A DNA stretch of 64,000 nt from Levilactobacillus tongjiangensis (GTDB lineage: Bacteria > Bacillota > Bacilli > Lactobacillales > Lactobacillaceae): the NCBI RefSeq assembly GCF_003946345.1, contig NZ_RHNY01000004.1:1-64000 (forward strand), given 5' to 3'. The notes under the pieces are model-generated. The model was not told the DNA's origin, made no database searches, and was given only the letters and a program-made list of their open reading frames with translations. Position 1 is the stretch's first letter, and the number at the start of each line of letters is the position of its first letter. The position numbers and the translations under genes are program-made. This document shows, one piece after another, positions 7,610 to 16,459 of the stretch.

Positions 7610-8923
7610 ATGGATAAGCAACAGACGCAGGTGGAACGCGCAAACAATATGACGCTACGCGAAGCACTGCGACATAAGGATGTCGTTCGAAATGAGATAA
7701 TCGCCGGGGTGACGGGGTTCTTCGCCATCTCCTACATTATTATCGTGAACCCGTTGATCCTAAAGGACGCGGGGATTCCCACGGACTTGAGCGTCTTCGC
7801 CACCATTTTCTCGTCAGTCATTGGGTGTTTGATGATGGCCTTTTGGGCCAACGCACCGGTGATCTTGACGCCAGGGATGGGGGTCAACGCCTTCTTTACC
7901 TACACCATCGTGGTGAACATGGGTCTGAGTTGGCAAGAAGCACTGGGTATCGCGGCGGTCGCCAGTTTTATTTACATGTTGATTGCCTTCACCAAAGTTT
8001 CGACCATTCTCTCGGAGGCGATTCCAGAATCGCTGAAGAGTGGGATTACCGCGGGAATCGGACTCTTCCTGGTTGAAATCGGCCTGGAAAAAGCGGGCCT
8101 GATTGTCGCCGGTAAAACTTCACTGGTCGTGCTGGGTGATTTGACCAAACCCACGCCGTTACTGGCACTGTTTGGCCTGGTACTCAGCTTGATCCTCTAC
8201 ATCCGCAAGATTAAAGGCAACTTCTTCATCGACATTATTGCCACGAGCTTGCTGGCGTTCTTCCTGGGTGTAAAGGATAGTGACACCCCCACCGTTGATT
8301 TAGCACGGTTGGGCCAATACCACGAAATCGTCTTCAAAAACGACTTCTCTCACTGGTTGAGCACACCGTTCATCTTAGCGGCCTTCTCAATGACCATGAT
8401 TTTGGTCTTTGAGTCGATGGGCCTGCTCCAAGGCCTGTTGCCGAACCACAAGAAGTTCAAGAAGACCTTCGAGGGGAGTGCGGTTACCACGTTCTTGTCT
8501 GGATTCCTAGGAACCAGCCCGACCGTTGCCGCTGCCGAAAGTGCCTCCGGAATTGAGAGCGGGGGTCGGACTGGAATCATGGCCTTAGTGGCCGCAGTCC
8601 TGTTTGCCCTCTCCCTGATTTTCGTGCCACTGCTGGCCTACGTGCCTTCAGCCGCCATTGCACCGGTGATCATTATCACTGGAGCCATTATGATGGCTGC
8701 CATCGGCAACATTGACATGAAGGACTTCTCCGAGTGGTTCCCAGCCTTTCTGATCATCGTGTTAATTTCGTTCACCAATAGTATTGCCACCGGGTTGGCT
8801 TTCGGTTTTGTTTGCTACCCCATCATGAAAGTGGCGTTGGGCAAGGCCAAAGAATTGACCTGGCCAGTTTATCTGCTTGGTGTGTTATTCCTGTGTGACT
8901 TGGTCTTCAGTGCCATGTTATAG
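7610..8923 (+). CDS. NCS2-family (AzgA-like) purine permease
   Basis: A 437-residue protein with about 12-14 membrane helices. The N-terminal segment GVTGFFAISYIIIVNP, the NAPVILTPGMGVNAFF loop and the later LGTSPTVAAAESASGIESG signature identify the AzgA/PbuG branch of nucleobase:cation symporters, which import hypoxanthine, guanine or adenine with H+. I start at ATG 7610, nine bases after AGGGA, because the residues encoded upstream from TTG 7538 lie in structured leader RNA and are not family-like. It fits the cluster by importing bases directly, or recovering those released by the downstream nucleoside hydrolase. Confidence 0.92.
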   Translation: MDKQQTQVERANNMTLREALRHKDVVRNEIIAGVTGFFAISYIIIVNPLILKDAGIPTDLSVFATIFSSVIGCLMMAFWANAPVILTPGMGVNAFFTYTIVVNMGLSWQEALGIAAVASFIYMLIAFTKVSTILSEAIPESLKSGITAGIGLFLVEIGLEKAGLIVAGKTSLVVLGDLTKPTPLLALFGLVLSLILYIRKIKGNFFIDIIATSLLAFFLGVKDSDTPTVDLARLGQYHEIVFKNDFSHWLSTPFILAAFSMTMILVFESMGLLQGLLPNHKKFKKTFEGSAVTTFLSGFLGTSPTVAAAESASGIESGGRTGIMALVAAVLFALSLIFVPLLAYVPSAAIAPVIIITGAIMMAAIGNIDMKDFSEWFPAFLIIVLISFTNSIATGLAFGFVCYPIMKVALGKAKELTWPVYLLGVLFLCDLVFSAML

Positions 8924-8946
8924 CGGGAATTAACCGCCAGCCTAAA

Positions 8947-8961
8947 ACGTAAGCGTTTCCG
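8947..8961 (+). promoter_or_regulatory. cre-like site upstream of nucleoside hydrolase
   Basis: ACGTAAGCGTTTCCG resembles the CcpA operator consensus with two deviations. TATAAA (8965-8970) just downstream may be a -10. Suggests carbon control of nucleoside breakdown. Confidence 0.45.
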
Positions 8962-9004
8962 CTTTATAAAATTACAACTAATTTCATTGGGAGGATATTT
9001 TATT

Positions 9005-9919
9005 ATGACTATCAAAATTATTATGGATACAGACCCAGGTATTGACGATGCAGCTGCTTTGACCATGGCTATCAACGACCCTAAGATCGACTTGAAGTTG
9101 ATCACCACGGTTGCTGGTAACGTTACGGTCGACAAGACCACCATCAACGCCTTGAAGATCGTTCGGTTCTTCAACCAAGACATTCCAGTTGCCGGTGGTG
9201 CTGAACAACCACTGTTCAAGGACTTTGAAGACGCTGCTCGGATTCACGGCGCTTCCGGGATGCCTGGCTACGAATTCCCAACTGATTTGCCAACACCATT
9301 ACACAAGACGGCCGTTGAAGCGTTGCATGACGAAATCATGGCTAGCCCAGATCCAATCACGTTGGTGCCAACTGGTTCATACACCAACATTGCCTTACTC
9401 TTCTCTGAATACCCAGAAGTTAAGAGCCACATCGAACGGATCGTTGCCATGGGTGGTTCATTAGGCATGGGGAACATGACGAGTGCTGCTGAATTCAACG
9501 TCTTCACCGACCCAGATGCTGCCGCTATCGTTTACAAGTCTGGTGTGCCAATCGTGATGGTTGGTTTGGACATCACCATGAAGGCTTTGCTGACACACGA
9601 AAGTATCGAAGAACTGCCTAAGATCAGTGAAACTGGGAAGATGTTACACGACATCATCGTTAACGATGGTGACAACAGTGATGCTGGGATCGCCATGCAT
9701 GACGTGAACACCATCTTCTACCTGTTGCACCCAGAAGCAATCACGACCAAGGACATGTGGATCGATGTTGTGACCGATGGCCCATCTATCGGTGAAACGG
9801 TCGGCGATATTCGTGGGGCTTACCATGATGGCAAGACCAACGCGAAGGTTTCTGTCGACATTGACGACGCAGCCTTCAACAAGTGGTTCCTTGAAGAAGT
9901 TCGGGCCATTAAGAACTAG
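9005..9919 (+). CDS. Inosine-uridine-type nucleoside hydrolase
   Basis: A 304-residue cytosolic enzyme hydrolysing the N-glycosidic bond of ribonucleosides to base and ribose. The N-terminal MDTDPGIDDAAAL holds the DxDxxxDD calcium/ribose-binding cluster; VPTGSYTNIALL, the EFNVFTDPDAAAIV segment and the late catalytic-site histidine region (HDVNTIFYLLHP) are diagnostic of IU-NH (RihA/B/C). Start at ATG 9005, preceded by TTGGGAGG. Codon use is strongly biased to preferred codons, implying high expression. It completes a salvage route with the upstream transporters. Substrate preference is not assigned. Confidence 0.93.
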   Translation: MTIKIIMDTDPGIDDAAALTMAINDPKIDLKLITTVAGNVTVDKTTINALKIVRFFNQDIPVAGGAEQPLFKDFEDAARIHGASGMPGYEFPTDLPTPLHKTAVEALHDEIMASPDPITLVPTGSYTNIALLFSEYPEVKSHIERIVAMGGSLGMGNMTSAAEFNVFTDPDAAAIVYKSGVPIVMVGLDITMKALLTHESIEELPKISETGKMLHDIIVNDGDNSDAGIAMHDVNTIFYLLHPEAITTKDMWIDVVTDGPSIGETVGDIRGAYHDGKTNAKVSVDIDDAAFNKWFLEEVRAIKN

Positions 9920-9958
9920 TTTCGCAAAGTGAATGTTGTTTAATATAACGACGATAAA

Positions 9959-9994
9959 GGTAGTGCCAGGCTGCGGTCTGACGCTACCTTTTTT
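9959..9994 (+). terminator. Rho-independent terminator
   Basis: GGTAGTGCCAG (9959-9969) pairs with CTGACGCTACC (9978-9988), then a T-run. Ends the nucleoside hydrolase transcript. Confidence 0.9.
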
Positions 9995-10092
9995 GGTAGC
10001 AAAAACTTTACAGAAACGAGTGGTCTTTCCATACAGAATCGTTACATGAGCCTGATATGATGGGGTCAAAATTAGGGGAAGAGGATGGTCCC

Positions 10093-10185
10093 ATGTCAGC
10101 CACGGATATGGATACGTTGATCTTGTTGATTTTAACCTGGCTCCCCATGCTATGGTTCGTGCGGAAGCCGAAGAACCGCTACTGA
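10093..10185 (+). CDS. Small hydrophobic peptide (30 residues)
   Basis: ATG 10093 to TGA 10183-10185 encodes a 30-residue peptide with one membrane span (TLILLILTWLPMLWFV) and a basic tail (RKPKNRY). An extended -10 promoter TGATATGAT (10053-10061), a GGGGAAGAGGA ribosome site and a following hairpin (10201-10226) frame it as its own short transcription unit. The layout resembles type I toxin or holin-like peptides of lactobacilli, but no antisense RNA is evident. Function unknown. Confidence 0.5.
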   Translation: MSATDMDTLILLILTWLPMLWFVRKPKNRY

Positions 10186-10200
10186 TTGAAAATAAAGCTG

Positions 10201-10229
10201 GGCCCTCAGAGTTGTTTCTGGGGGCCTTG
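10201..10229 (+). terminator. Hairpin after the small peptide gene
   Basis: GGCCCTCAGA and TCTGGGGGCC form a 10-bp stem with a 6-nt loop, followed by a weak TTGATT tail. Confidence 0.6.
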
Positions 10230-10461
10230 ATTAGTTATGTGATGAAAAGAAATTGAATCGGTAATTTTGGCGGACTAGAATCGGGTGGCTCGGTAAGTTT
10301 GCTCAGTGTTTGCGGAAAATTTACAAGATGTTGACAGAGACCACATCAATTATTTACAAGAATCCGCTATGCTAGGGAGTAACTTAGTGATAGTCGGGGT
10401 TCTGCTGTCGCCGGGTGCTGTCCCGGTGGCCGCAAGTTTATTTGATGGGGGCAACGGGGGC

Positions 10462-11334
10462 ATGAATAAATTCACAATCGTTCACATATCTGATCCACAG
10501 TTAACCACGGCGGAACCGCAGTACCACCAGCAGCTCCCGCCAACGGCCAAACTACAACGCATTTTTGACGATGTTTTAGCGCACGACCTCCGACCGGACT
10601 TAGTGGTGGTGGGGGGCGACCTGCTACAGGAGGGGACCTCACAGGACTATGCGTGGTTTCGGCAGTACCTGGCCCAACAGGCGAAGCGCTTAGGAGCACC
10701 GATCAACGTTATCTTAGGGGATGGCGACGACCGGGAAGCCTTTAACACCGGCTACTTAGAACAAGCACACCAACCGTATTATGCGTACAAGCAAATGTAT
10801 CAGAACATGGATTTTTACTTTCTGGATTCCAAATGGGAACCGAATAAAGAGGCCGGCTGGCTGGATCGTCAGCAACTAGACTGGCTGAACAAGAATCTTC
10901 ACCTAGCGCCCCGGCGGCGAGCCTTTATTTTTCTCCACCACCCGTTGGATGCGCCGGCTTTGCACAATATGCGCTACGCCTTGCTCCAGAATAACCGCGA
11001 ACTGCTAGCGATTCTGCATGGTCACAACATTGGCGGTATCTTTGCCGGGCACCTGCACTTTGATGCCAGTTATCTGGTCGATTTGACCATTCCAGTAACG
11101 GCGGTGGGATCGGCGTCCACCTATATTGATTGTCAGGATCCGAACCGTCACGAGGTCCACGACGGCTGTAGTTACAACGTCATTACGATTCAACGGGGGA
11201 TGGCGAGCGTAACCCACCAGCCGCTATATTTGGGCCAGACCATCATCGACACCATCGACGTCAACAGCACGGGCTTCGTCAAGCATCGCCCCAGGCTAAC
11301 CCTCTCAAAGAGAGCGGCGGGGCCGTCGATGTAG
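10462..11334 (+). CDS. Calcineurin-like metallophosphoesterase (CpdA-like)
   Basis: A 290-residue cytosolic phosphoesterase. Motifs in order: HISDPQL (DxH block with the first Asp, His replaced by Gln), VVGGDLLQEG (GD block), ILGDGDD where the family has GNHD, FLHHPL (H), and FAGHLHFD (GHxH). The layout fits cyclic-nucleotide phosphodiesterases of the CpdA/Icc type. The changes in the first and third motifs could weaken one metal site. ATG 10462 is preferred; an in-frame extension to 10306 adds 52 residues with no family resemblance and overlaps promoter-like sequence. The natural substrate is not evident. Confidence 0.8.
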   Translation: MNKFTIVHISDPQLTTAEPQYHQQLPPTAKLQRIFDDVLAHDLRPDLVVVGGDLLQEGTSQDYAWFRQYLAQQAKRLGAPINVILGDGDDREAFNTGYLEQAHQPYYAYKQMYQNMDFYFLDSKWEPNKEAGWLDRQQLDWLNKNLHLAPRRRAFIFLHHPLDAPALHNMRYALLQNNRELLAILHGHNIGGIFAGHLHFDASYLVDLTIPVTAVGSASTYIDCQDPNRHEVHDGCSYNVITIQRGMASVTHQPLYLGQTIIDTIDVNSTGFVKHRPRLTLSKRAAGPSM

Positions 11335-11471
11335 GGTGAATAACCCAAGATTCTCGTAGGCAGCGGGCAGTCTAGCAGCAAGTGATCTCAATTCTAGAAG
11401 AATAACCAACCAGAGTTGCTAACAATTAATCTGAATGAAGAATTACAATCAACGGCTAATCTTAGCCGAGA

Positions 11472-11613
11472 GGTCACAGCAGATGGGCTCAGGCGCCTCG
11501 TTATTCTTAGCGCCGGTGGGTTACCGACGCTTAGAATAAGACCAAGTTTTAAGACTCGGGGTTTTCGAGGCTTAAAATTGTGTCGGCACCGTTCCAGCCC
11601 ATCTGCTGTGACC
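11472..11613 (+). repeat. Palindromic repeat copy B1 (two-hairpin class)
   Basis: Closing stem GGTCACAGCAGATGGGCT (11472-11489) with an exact 18-bp complement at 11596-11613. Inside: H1 TTATTCTTAGCG/CGCTTAGAATAA and H3 TTTTAAG-A-C/GGCTTAAAA. Conserved ends AGCCGAGAGG at the left and CCGGTAAGGCG at the right. Plus orientation. Confidence 0.85.
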
Positions 11614-11653
11614 GGTAAGGCGAGCATTAAAGTAAATTGAAAAGAGTTCATGG

Positions 11654-11700
11654 AGGGGTGATTCCCAGTAGGTCAACGGGAATCACCCCTCATCTTATTT
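11654..11700. terminator. Strong bidirectional hairpin terminator
   Basis: GAGGGGTGATTCCC (11654-11667) and GGGAATCACCCCTC (11679-11692), perfect 14-bp stem, then ATCTTATTTT. Confidence 0.75.
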
Positions 11701-11717
11701 TCCGTGGGCAATTGCCG

Positions 11718-11849
11718 TTTCATGTGACGCCGCTTTTCGGTATAATAGGAAACGACGTGAAGGCGAACCCCAATTGAACCGTCAGTTCGGTTGCGTTTCG
11801 CCTGTAAGTAAGGTAAAGTATAAATAAGCGTGAAACAATTGTGTTTCAC
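11718..11849 (+). promoter_or_regulatory. Promoter and hairpin leader of the rsmG-parB operon
   Basis: TTTCAT (11718-11723), 17 bp, TATAAT (11741-11746). The leader then contains a hairpin with AGGCGAA/TTCGCCT ends (about 11760-11802), a second -10-like TATAAA (11819-11824), and an inverted repeat GTGAAACA-ATTG-TGTTTCAC (11830-11849). The arms of that repeat equal the two half-sites of the ParB site parS but in reversed order. Confidence 0.6.
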
Positions 11850-11872
11850 AGAAGTGAACTGGGAGATATTGC

Positions 11873-12601
11873 ATGAATCCTGAAGAATTTCGTGCCGCGC
11901 TCGCTGCGCAGGGCATTGCGTTAAACGACACACAGCAACAACAATTCGCTGACTACTACCAATTCTTGGTGGCGACCAACGAACACGTTAATTTAACCAC
12001 GATTACCGCGGAGCCCGACGTCTACTTGAAACATTTTTATGACTCGGTGACCCCCGCTTTTTACGTGCCTGCAATGCGGACGGAACCGTTGACGCTCTGT
12101 GACGTAGGAGCCGGAGCTGGCTTTCCTTCGTTACCGTTGAAGATTTTGTTCCCGCAACTGCAGATCACCATCGTGGATTCGTTGAACAAACGGATCACCT
12201 TCCTGAACGAACTGGCAGCCAAACTGAACTTGACCGGCGTCGCGTTTCATCACGCTCGGGCCGAAGAGTTCGGTGGCAAGCGGGCCGATTCCCGAGAAGC
12301 GTTTGACCTCGTGACGGCCCGCGCCGTTGCCCGGATGTCCGTGCTGAGTGAGCTGTGCCTGCCACTAGTTAAGGTCGGCGGTCAGTTCGTGGCGTTAAAG
12401 GCGGCTCAGACGGAAAATGAATTGGCTGTCAGCCAGACGGCGATCACCACGTTGGGCGGGAAGCTGAACGCGGACCATGCTTTTAATTTGCCTGAATCCA
12501 ACGACCCACGGCACATCGTGGTCATTGATAAGGTCAAGCACACACCTAAGCGGTACCCACGTAAGGCGGGAACACCGAACCGGGAGCCGTTAGAAGATTA
12601 A
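11873..12601 (+). CDS. rsmG: 16S rRNA (guanine-527-N7)-methyltransferase
   Basis: A 242-residue SAM-dependent methyltransferase modifying G527 of 16S rRNA. The SAM-binding loop reads [16 protein letters not shown], followed by [14 protein letters not shown] and [12 protein letters not shown], all RsmG/GidB hallmarks. Length is normal. ATG follows GGGAGATATT. It is the first gene of the chromosome-segregation block, 19 bases ahead of noc, an arrangement typical of Firmicutes near oriC. Confidence 0.97.
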   Translation: MNPEEFRAALAAQGIALNDTQQQQFADYYQFLVATNEHVNLTTITAEPDVYLKHFYDSVTPAFYVPAMRTEPLTLCDVGAGAGFPSLPLKILFPQLQITIVDSLNKRITFLNELAAKLNLTGVAFHHARAEEFGGKRADSREAFDLVTARAVARMSVLSELCLPLVKVGGQFVALKAAQTENELAVSQTAITTLGGKLNADHAFNLPESNDPRHIVVIDKVKHTPKRYPRKAGTPNREPLED

Positions 12602-12620
12602 TGGGATGGGGGTAAGATAA

Positions 12621-13454
12621 TTGCCATTTTCATTATTTGGAAATAATCGGGAAAAAGCCACGCATCCGGCACATCCTGTGAAACAAAACGTGGTGATGAT
12701 TCCGGTTGCGCAGATCATTCCCAACCGGTTTCAACCGCGGCGTCGCTTCGATGTCACGGGCATTACGGAGCTGGCCCAAACTATTCAAGAGCACGGGCTC
12801 TTACAGCCCATCGTGCTCCGGGAATACGAGACCGACCATTACGAATTGATCGCCGGTGAACGGCGGTTTCGGGCCGTCTCGTATTTGAAATGGGAAACAG
12901 TGCCAGCCATTATCGAATCCATGAACGACGACGAAACGGCCTCTATGGCGCTGATCGAAAACCTTCAGCGTGAAGAATTGACCGCCGTTGAAGAGGCCCA
13001 TGCCTATCAACAGTTGATGGAACTCAACCACATGACGCAGGCACAACTGGCAGAAGGCATTGGAAAGTCCCAAGGCTTTGTGGCCAATAAGTTGCGGCTG
13101 CTCAAGCTGAGTGCCCCCGTGACCGACGCGATTTTAGATCATAAGATTACGGAACGGCATGGCCGGGCGTTATTGGCCGTGCCCACTGAGAAACAGGGTG
13201 CCGTGCTGAAGACGGTGATCGATGAGGGCCTTACGGTCAAGGAGACCGAGGCACTGATTGCCAAACAAAAGCAACCCAAGAAGAAGCGTCGCCGGGTGAC
13301 AAAGCGTAGCGTAACGGGAGATACCCGCATCGCCGTGAACACCATTCGTAAGTCAGTCAAGATGGTTACCGACGCCGGAATGACGTTGACGACCAAGGAA
13401 GAGGAGACGGCTGACGGTTACCGCATCACAATAGATATTCCCAAAGAAAGCTAG
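12621..13454 (+). CDS. noc: Nucleoid occlusion protein Noc (ParB family)
   Basis: A 277-residue ParB/Spo0J paralogue. The N-terminal ParB/Srx domain shows IIPNRFQPRR, the CTP-binding GERRFRA motif and ENLQREELT, followed by a helix-turn-helix (MTQAQLAEGIGKSQGFVANKLRLL) and a lysine-rich linker. Noc binds chromosomal sites and the membrane to stop division over the nucleoid. Its position between rsmG and parA separates it from parB proper. TTG start after GGGGGT. Confidence 0.92.
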   Translation: MPFSLFGNNREKATHPAHPVKQNVVMIPVAQIIPNRFQPRRRFDVTGITELAQTIQEHGLLQPIVLREYETDHYELIAGERRFRAVSYLKWETVPAIIESMNDDETASMALIENLQREELTAVEEAHAYQQLMELNHMTQAQLAEGIGKSQGFVANKLRLLKLSAPVTDAILDHKITERHGRALLAVPTEKQGAVLKTVIDEGLTVKETEALIAKQKQPKKKRRRVTKRSVTGDTRIAVNTIRKSVKMVTDAGMTLTTKEEETADGYRITIDIPKES

Positions 13455-13468
13455 AGGTGGAACGACAT

Positions 13469-14236
13469 ATGGGCTACATCATTGCATTAGCCAATCAAAA
13501 GGGCGGTGTGGGTAAGACCACGACCGGGGTCAACTTAGGAGCCGCTTTGGCTTCAGCTGGCCAAAAAGTCCTGCTGGTGGATACCGATGCACAGGGTAAC
13601 GCTACCAGTGGGGTCGGCATTCAAAAGGCCACCATTGAGCGTGAAATTTACGACGTCTTGGTCAACGAAACACCCATCCAGGAGGCCATTTTACACACGG
13701 AACACCCTGGGTTGGACGTCGTGCCAGCAACCATCCAGCTTTCTGGGGCCGAAATTGAACTGACCCCTATGATGGCGCGGGAGACGCGGTTGAAGGCCGC
13801 GCTCGACGACGTGCAGGACAGCTACGATTACATTCTGATCGACTGCCCGCCATCGCTGGGACTGTTGACCATCAACGCGTTTACGGCGGCCAACTCGATC
13901 CTGATCCCCGTGCAGAGTGAATACTATGCGCTGGAAGGATTAACGCAGCTGTTGAACACGGTCAAGCTGGTCCAGAAACACTTTAACCGCGACCTGAAGA
14001 TCGAAGGCGTGCTGTTGACGCTGTACGATGCCCGGACGAACTTGGGTAAGCAGGTCAACGAAGAAGTCAAAAAGTATTTCCAAAACAAGGTTTACGCCAC
14101 GATTATTCCGCGGAACGTTCAGTTAGCGGAAGCACCTAGTCACGGCATGCCAATTATTGATTACGCACCGAAATCTAAAGGCGCGGAAGTTTACTCTGAA
14201 CTCGCAAAGGAAGTGCTAGCTGCCCATGGCAAGTAA
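13469..14236 (+). CDS. parA: Chromosome partitioning ATPase ParA/Soj
   Basis: A 255-residue P-loop ATPase. The deviant Walker A KGGVGKTTT follows IALANQ; later VDTDAQGNAT (Walker A') and YILIDCPPSLG (Walker B) are present. ATG 13469 is chosen because AGAGGTGG lies eight bases upstream and homologues start with MG.II..ANQKGG. It acts with ParB in origin segregation and DnaA control. Its last 11 bases overlap parB. Confidence 0.96.
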   Translation: MGYIIALANQKGGVGKTTTGVNLGAALASAGQKVLLVDTDAQGNATSGVGIQKATIEREIYDVLVNETPIQEAILHTEHPGLDVVPATIQLSGAEIELTPMMARETRLKAALDDVQDSYDYILIDCPPSLGLLTINAFTAANSILIPVQSEYYALEGLTQLLNTVKLVQKHFNRDLKIEGVLLTLYDARTNLGKQVNEEVKKYFQNKVYATIIPRNVQLAEAPSHGMPIIDYAPKSKGAEVYSELAKEVLAAHGK

Positions 14237-15110
14237 GAAAGAGAAAAGTTTAGGACGGGGAATCGACGCGCTGTTTGCGGAAAACGGCGTGGACACCGGC
14301 GAAGAGACCGTTGCTGACCTGACGTTAGCCGATATCCGGCCCAACCCGTATCAGCCACGGCAGAAGTTTGATAAGAAGGGGTTAGACGACCTGGCCGCTT
14401 CCATTCAAAAGGCGGGCGTCTTTCAACCGATCATCGTGCGTCAACCGGACAAGCAGGTCCAACGCTATGAAATCCTAGCTGGCGAACGGCGTTTCAGAGC
14501 GTCCAAGCTGGCGGGCAAGGACACGATTCCTGGCATTGTCAGAGACGTGACCGAGGAACAGATGATGGAGATCGCCGTGTTGGAAAACCTCCAGCGCGAA
14601 GACTTGACGCCACTGGAAGAGGCCGAAGCCTACGATACGTTGATGACTAAATTAACGTTGACGCAGGCCCAAGTTTCCGAACGGTTGGGGAAGAGTCGGC
14701 CATATATTGCCAACTACCTGCGTTTGCTGGGACTGCCTAAGGCTGTGAAGGACATGCTCCAACACAACGAGCTCTCAATGGGACAGGCCCGGACGCTGTT
14801 GTCCTTGAAGGATAAGAGTAAATTGGTCGCCTTGGCTAAGAAGGCAATTGCAGACGGTATGACCGTGCGGACGTTGGAAGCCGAAGTTGGCAAGTTGAAT
14901 GGTGCAGCGAAGAAGCTCGCCAAGAAGCCGGCCAAGAAGAAGTCCCCATTCCTCCGGTCGACTGAGAATCAACTACAAGAGCGGTTCGGCACGCAAGTCT
15001 CCATCAACGAGGCCGCGAACAAGGATCATCAGGGACACATTGAGATCGAATACATGTCTAACGATGATTTGAACCGAATCTTGGACCTACTGGATATCCA
15101 CTTGGATTAG
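14226..15110 (+). CDS. parB: Chromosome partitioning protein ParB/Spo0J
   Basis: A 294-residue ParB CTPase. It shows LGRGIDALF at the N-terminus, IRPNPYQPRQ, GERRFRASK, ENLQREDLTPLEEA, the HTH around LTQAQVSERLGKSRPYIANYLRLL, a Lys/Ala-rich linker (about 225-245) and a C-terminal dimer domain. It overlaps parA by 11 bases, indicating coupled translation. No canonical parS (TGTTTCACGTGAAACA) was found in this window; the nearest relative is the reversed half-site repeat upstream of rsmG. Confidence 0.96.
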   Translation: MASKKEKSLGRGIDALFAENGVDTGEETVADLTLADIRPNPYQPRQKFDKKGLDDLAASIQKAGVFQPIIVRQPDKQVQRYEILAGERRFRASKLAGKDTIPGIVRDVTEEQMMEIAVLENLQREDLTPLEEAEAYDTLMTKLTLTQAQVSERLGKSRPYIANYLRLLGLPKAVKDMLQHNELSMGQARTLLSLKDKSKLVALAKKAIADGMTVRTLEAEVGKLNGAAKKLAKKPAKKKSPFLRSTENQLQERFGTQVSINEAANKDHQGHIEIEYMSNDDLNRILDLLDIHLD

Positions 15111-15130
15111 CGAACATTGGAGGGAAAGCC

Positions 15131-15337
15131 ATGTACGATTTAGGTGATTTGGTAGAAATGAAGAAGCCCCATCCTTGCGGCACAAACCGTTGGGAAATTA
15201 CCCGGATGGGTGCGGACATCAAAATCAAGTGTACCAACTGCGGGCACGTGGTAATGCTCTCGCGGCGTGATTTCGAAAAAAAACTTAAAAAGGTGCTGGT
15301 CCGTAAGGCCGACGCTGACAATGGAAAGAGTGAATAA
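15131..15337 (+). CDS. DUF951 small zinc-ribbon-like protein
   Basis: A 68-residue protein of the DUF951 (YyzM) family. HPCG and CTNCGH place three cysteines and a histidine for a possible zinc ribbon, and a basic C-terminal stretch suggests nucleic-acid contact. It almost always sits between parB and ychF in Lactobacillales and Bacilli, as here. Function is not established. Confidence 0.9.
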   Translation: MYDLGDLVEMKKPHPCGTNRWEITRMGADIKIKCTNCGHVVMLSRRDFEKKLKKVLVRKADADNGKSE

Positions 15338-15342
15338 TTTTT

Positions 15343-16443
15343 ATGTCATTAACTGCAGGGATCGTCGGACTGCCCAACGTCGGTAAGTCCACTTTATTTA
15401 ACGCGATTACAAAGGCCGGAGCCGAAATGGCGAACTACCCATTCGCAACCATTGACCCGAACGTGGGGATGGTGGAAGTTCCAGATAGCCGGCTCGACCG
15501 GATTCAAGAACTGATTCCAGCCAAAAAGGTTGTGCCAACCACGTTTGAATTTACGGATATTGCCGGGATCGTTAAGGGGGCCAGCAAGGGTGAAGGTTTA
15601 GGGAACCAATTCCTGGAAAACATTCGCCAAGTGGACGCTATCGTTCACGTTGTGCGGGCATTTGACGACGACAACATCACCCACGTTTCAGGGAAGATCG
15701 ACCCAATCGATGATATCGAAACCATCAACTTGGAACTCGGTCTCTCCGACTTGGAAGCCGTTAACAAGCGGTTGGCCAAGGTTGAACGGGCGGCTAAGGG
15801 GAGTGACAAGGAAGCCAAGGCTGAATTGTCCGTTCTCGAAAAAATCAAGCCAGTGCTCGAAGCCGGCGGTGCCGTTCGGACCATTGACTTCGATGAAGAA
15901 GAAACCAAGATCGTTAAGGGCCTCTTCTTATTGACGTCTAAGCCAGTCTTATACGTGGCTAACATTGCCGAAGACGACATGGCTGATCCAGAGGATTCTA
16001 AGTACTTTGGCCTCATCAAGGATTACGCTGCTAAGGAAGGCGCCGAAGCCATTGCCGTAGCCGCTGAAGCCGAAGAAGAAATCGCCCAATTGGACGATGA
16101 CGAGAAGCAAGACTTCTTGGAAGCTGAAGGTGTCGAGGAACCTGGGTTGAACCGGTTGATTCGGGCCTCATACACGCTGTTAGGCCTGCAAACGTTCTTT
16201 ACGGCTGGTGGTAAGGAAACGCGTGCCTGGACGTTTAAGAAGGGTACTAAGGCCCCTCAAGCAGCCGGGATTATTCACTCCGACTTTGAACGTGGGTTTA
16301 TCCGTGCTGAAGTGATGGCCTTTGATTCTTTGGATAAATTTGAATCTGAAAGTGCCGTTAAGGAAGCTGGTAAACTCCGGGTCGAAGGGAAAGACTACGT
16401 GATGGAAGACGGCGACATCGTCGAATTCCGTTTCAACGTTTAG
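15343..16443 (+). CDS. ychF: Redox-regulated ATPase YchF (Obg-like)
   Basis: A 366-residue OBG-family P-loop protein that prefers ATP. GLPNVGKSTLFNA is the P-loop; DIAGIVKGASKGEGLGN is the switch region; LYVANIAEDD replaces the NKxD specificity motif, as in YchF; the C-terminal TGS-like domain contains FTAGGKETRAWT and HSDFERGFIRAEV. It associates with ribosomes and influences stress responses. ATG lies five bases after the DUF951 stop. Confidence 0.96.
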   Translation: MSLTAGIVGLPNVGKSTLFNAITKAGAEMANYPFATIDPNVGMVEVPDSRLDRIQELIPAKKVVPTTFEFTDIAGIVKGASKGEGLGNQFLENIRQVDAIVHVVRAFDDDNITHVSGKIDPIDDIETINLELGLSDLEAVNKRLAKVERAAKGSDKEAKAELSVLEKIKPVLEAGGAVRTIDFDEEETKIVKGLFLLTSKPVLYVANIAEDDMADPEDSKYFGLIKDYAAKEGAEAIAVAAEAEEEIAQLDDDEKQDFLEAEGVEEPGLNRLIRASYTLLGLQTFFTAGGKETRAWTFKKGTKAPQAAGIIHSDFERGFIRAEVMAFDSLDKFESESAVKEAGKLRVEGKDYVMEDGDIVEFRFNV

Positions 16444-16459
16444 AAGGGAAACTGTATAG

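Noticed and set aside
11830-11849. Canonical parS site
   Set aside because: Half-sites are in reverse order and separated by four bases; it is not TGTTTCACGTGAAACA.
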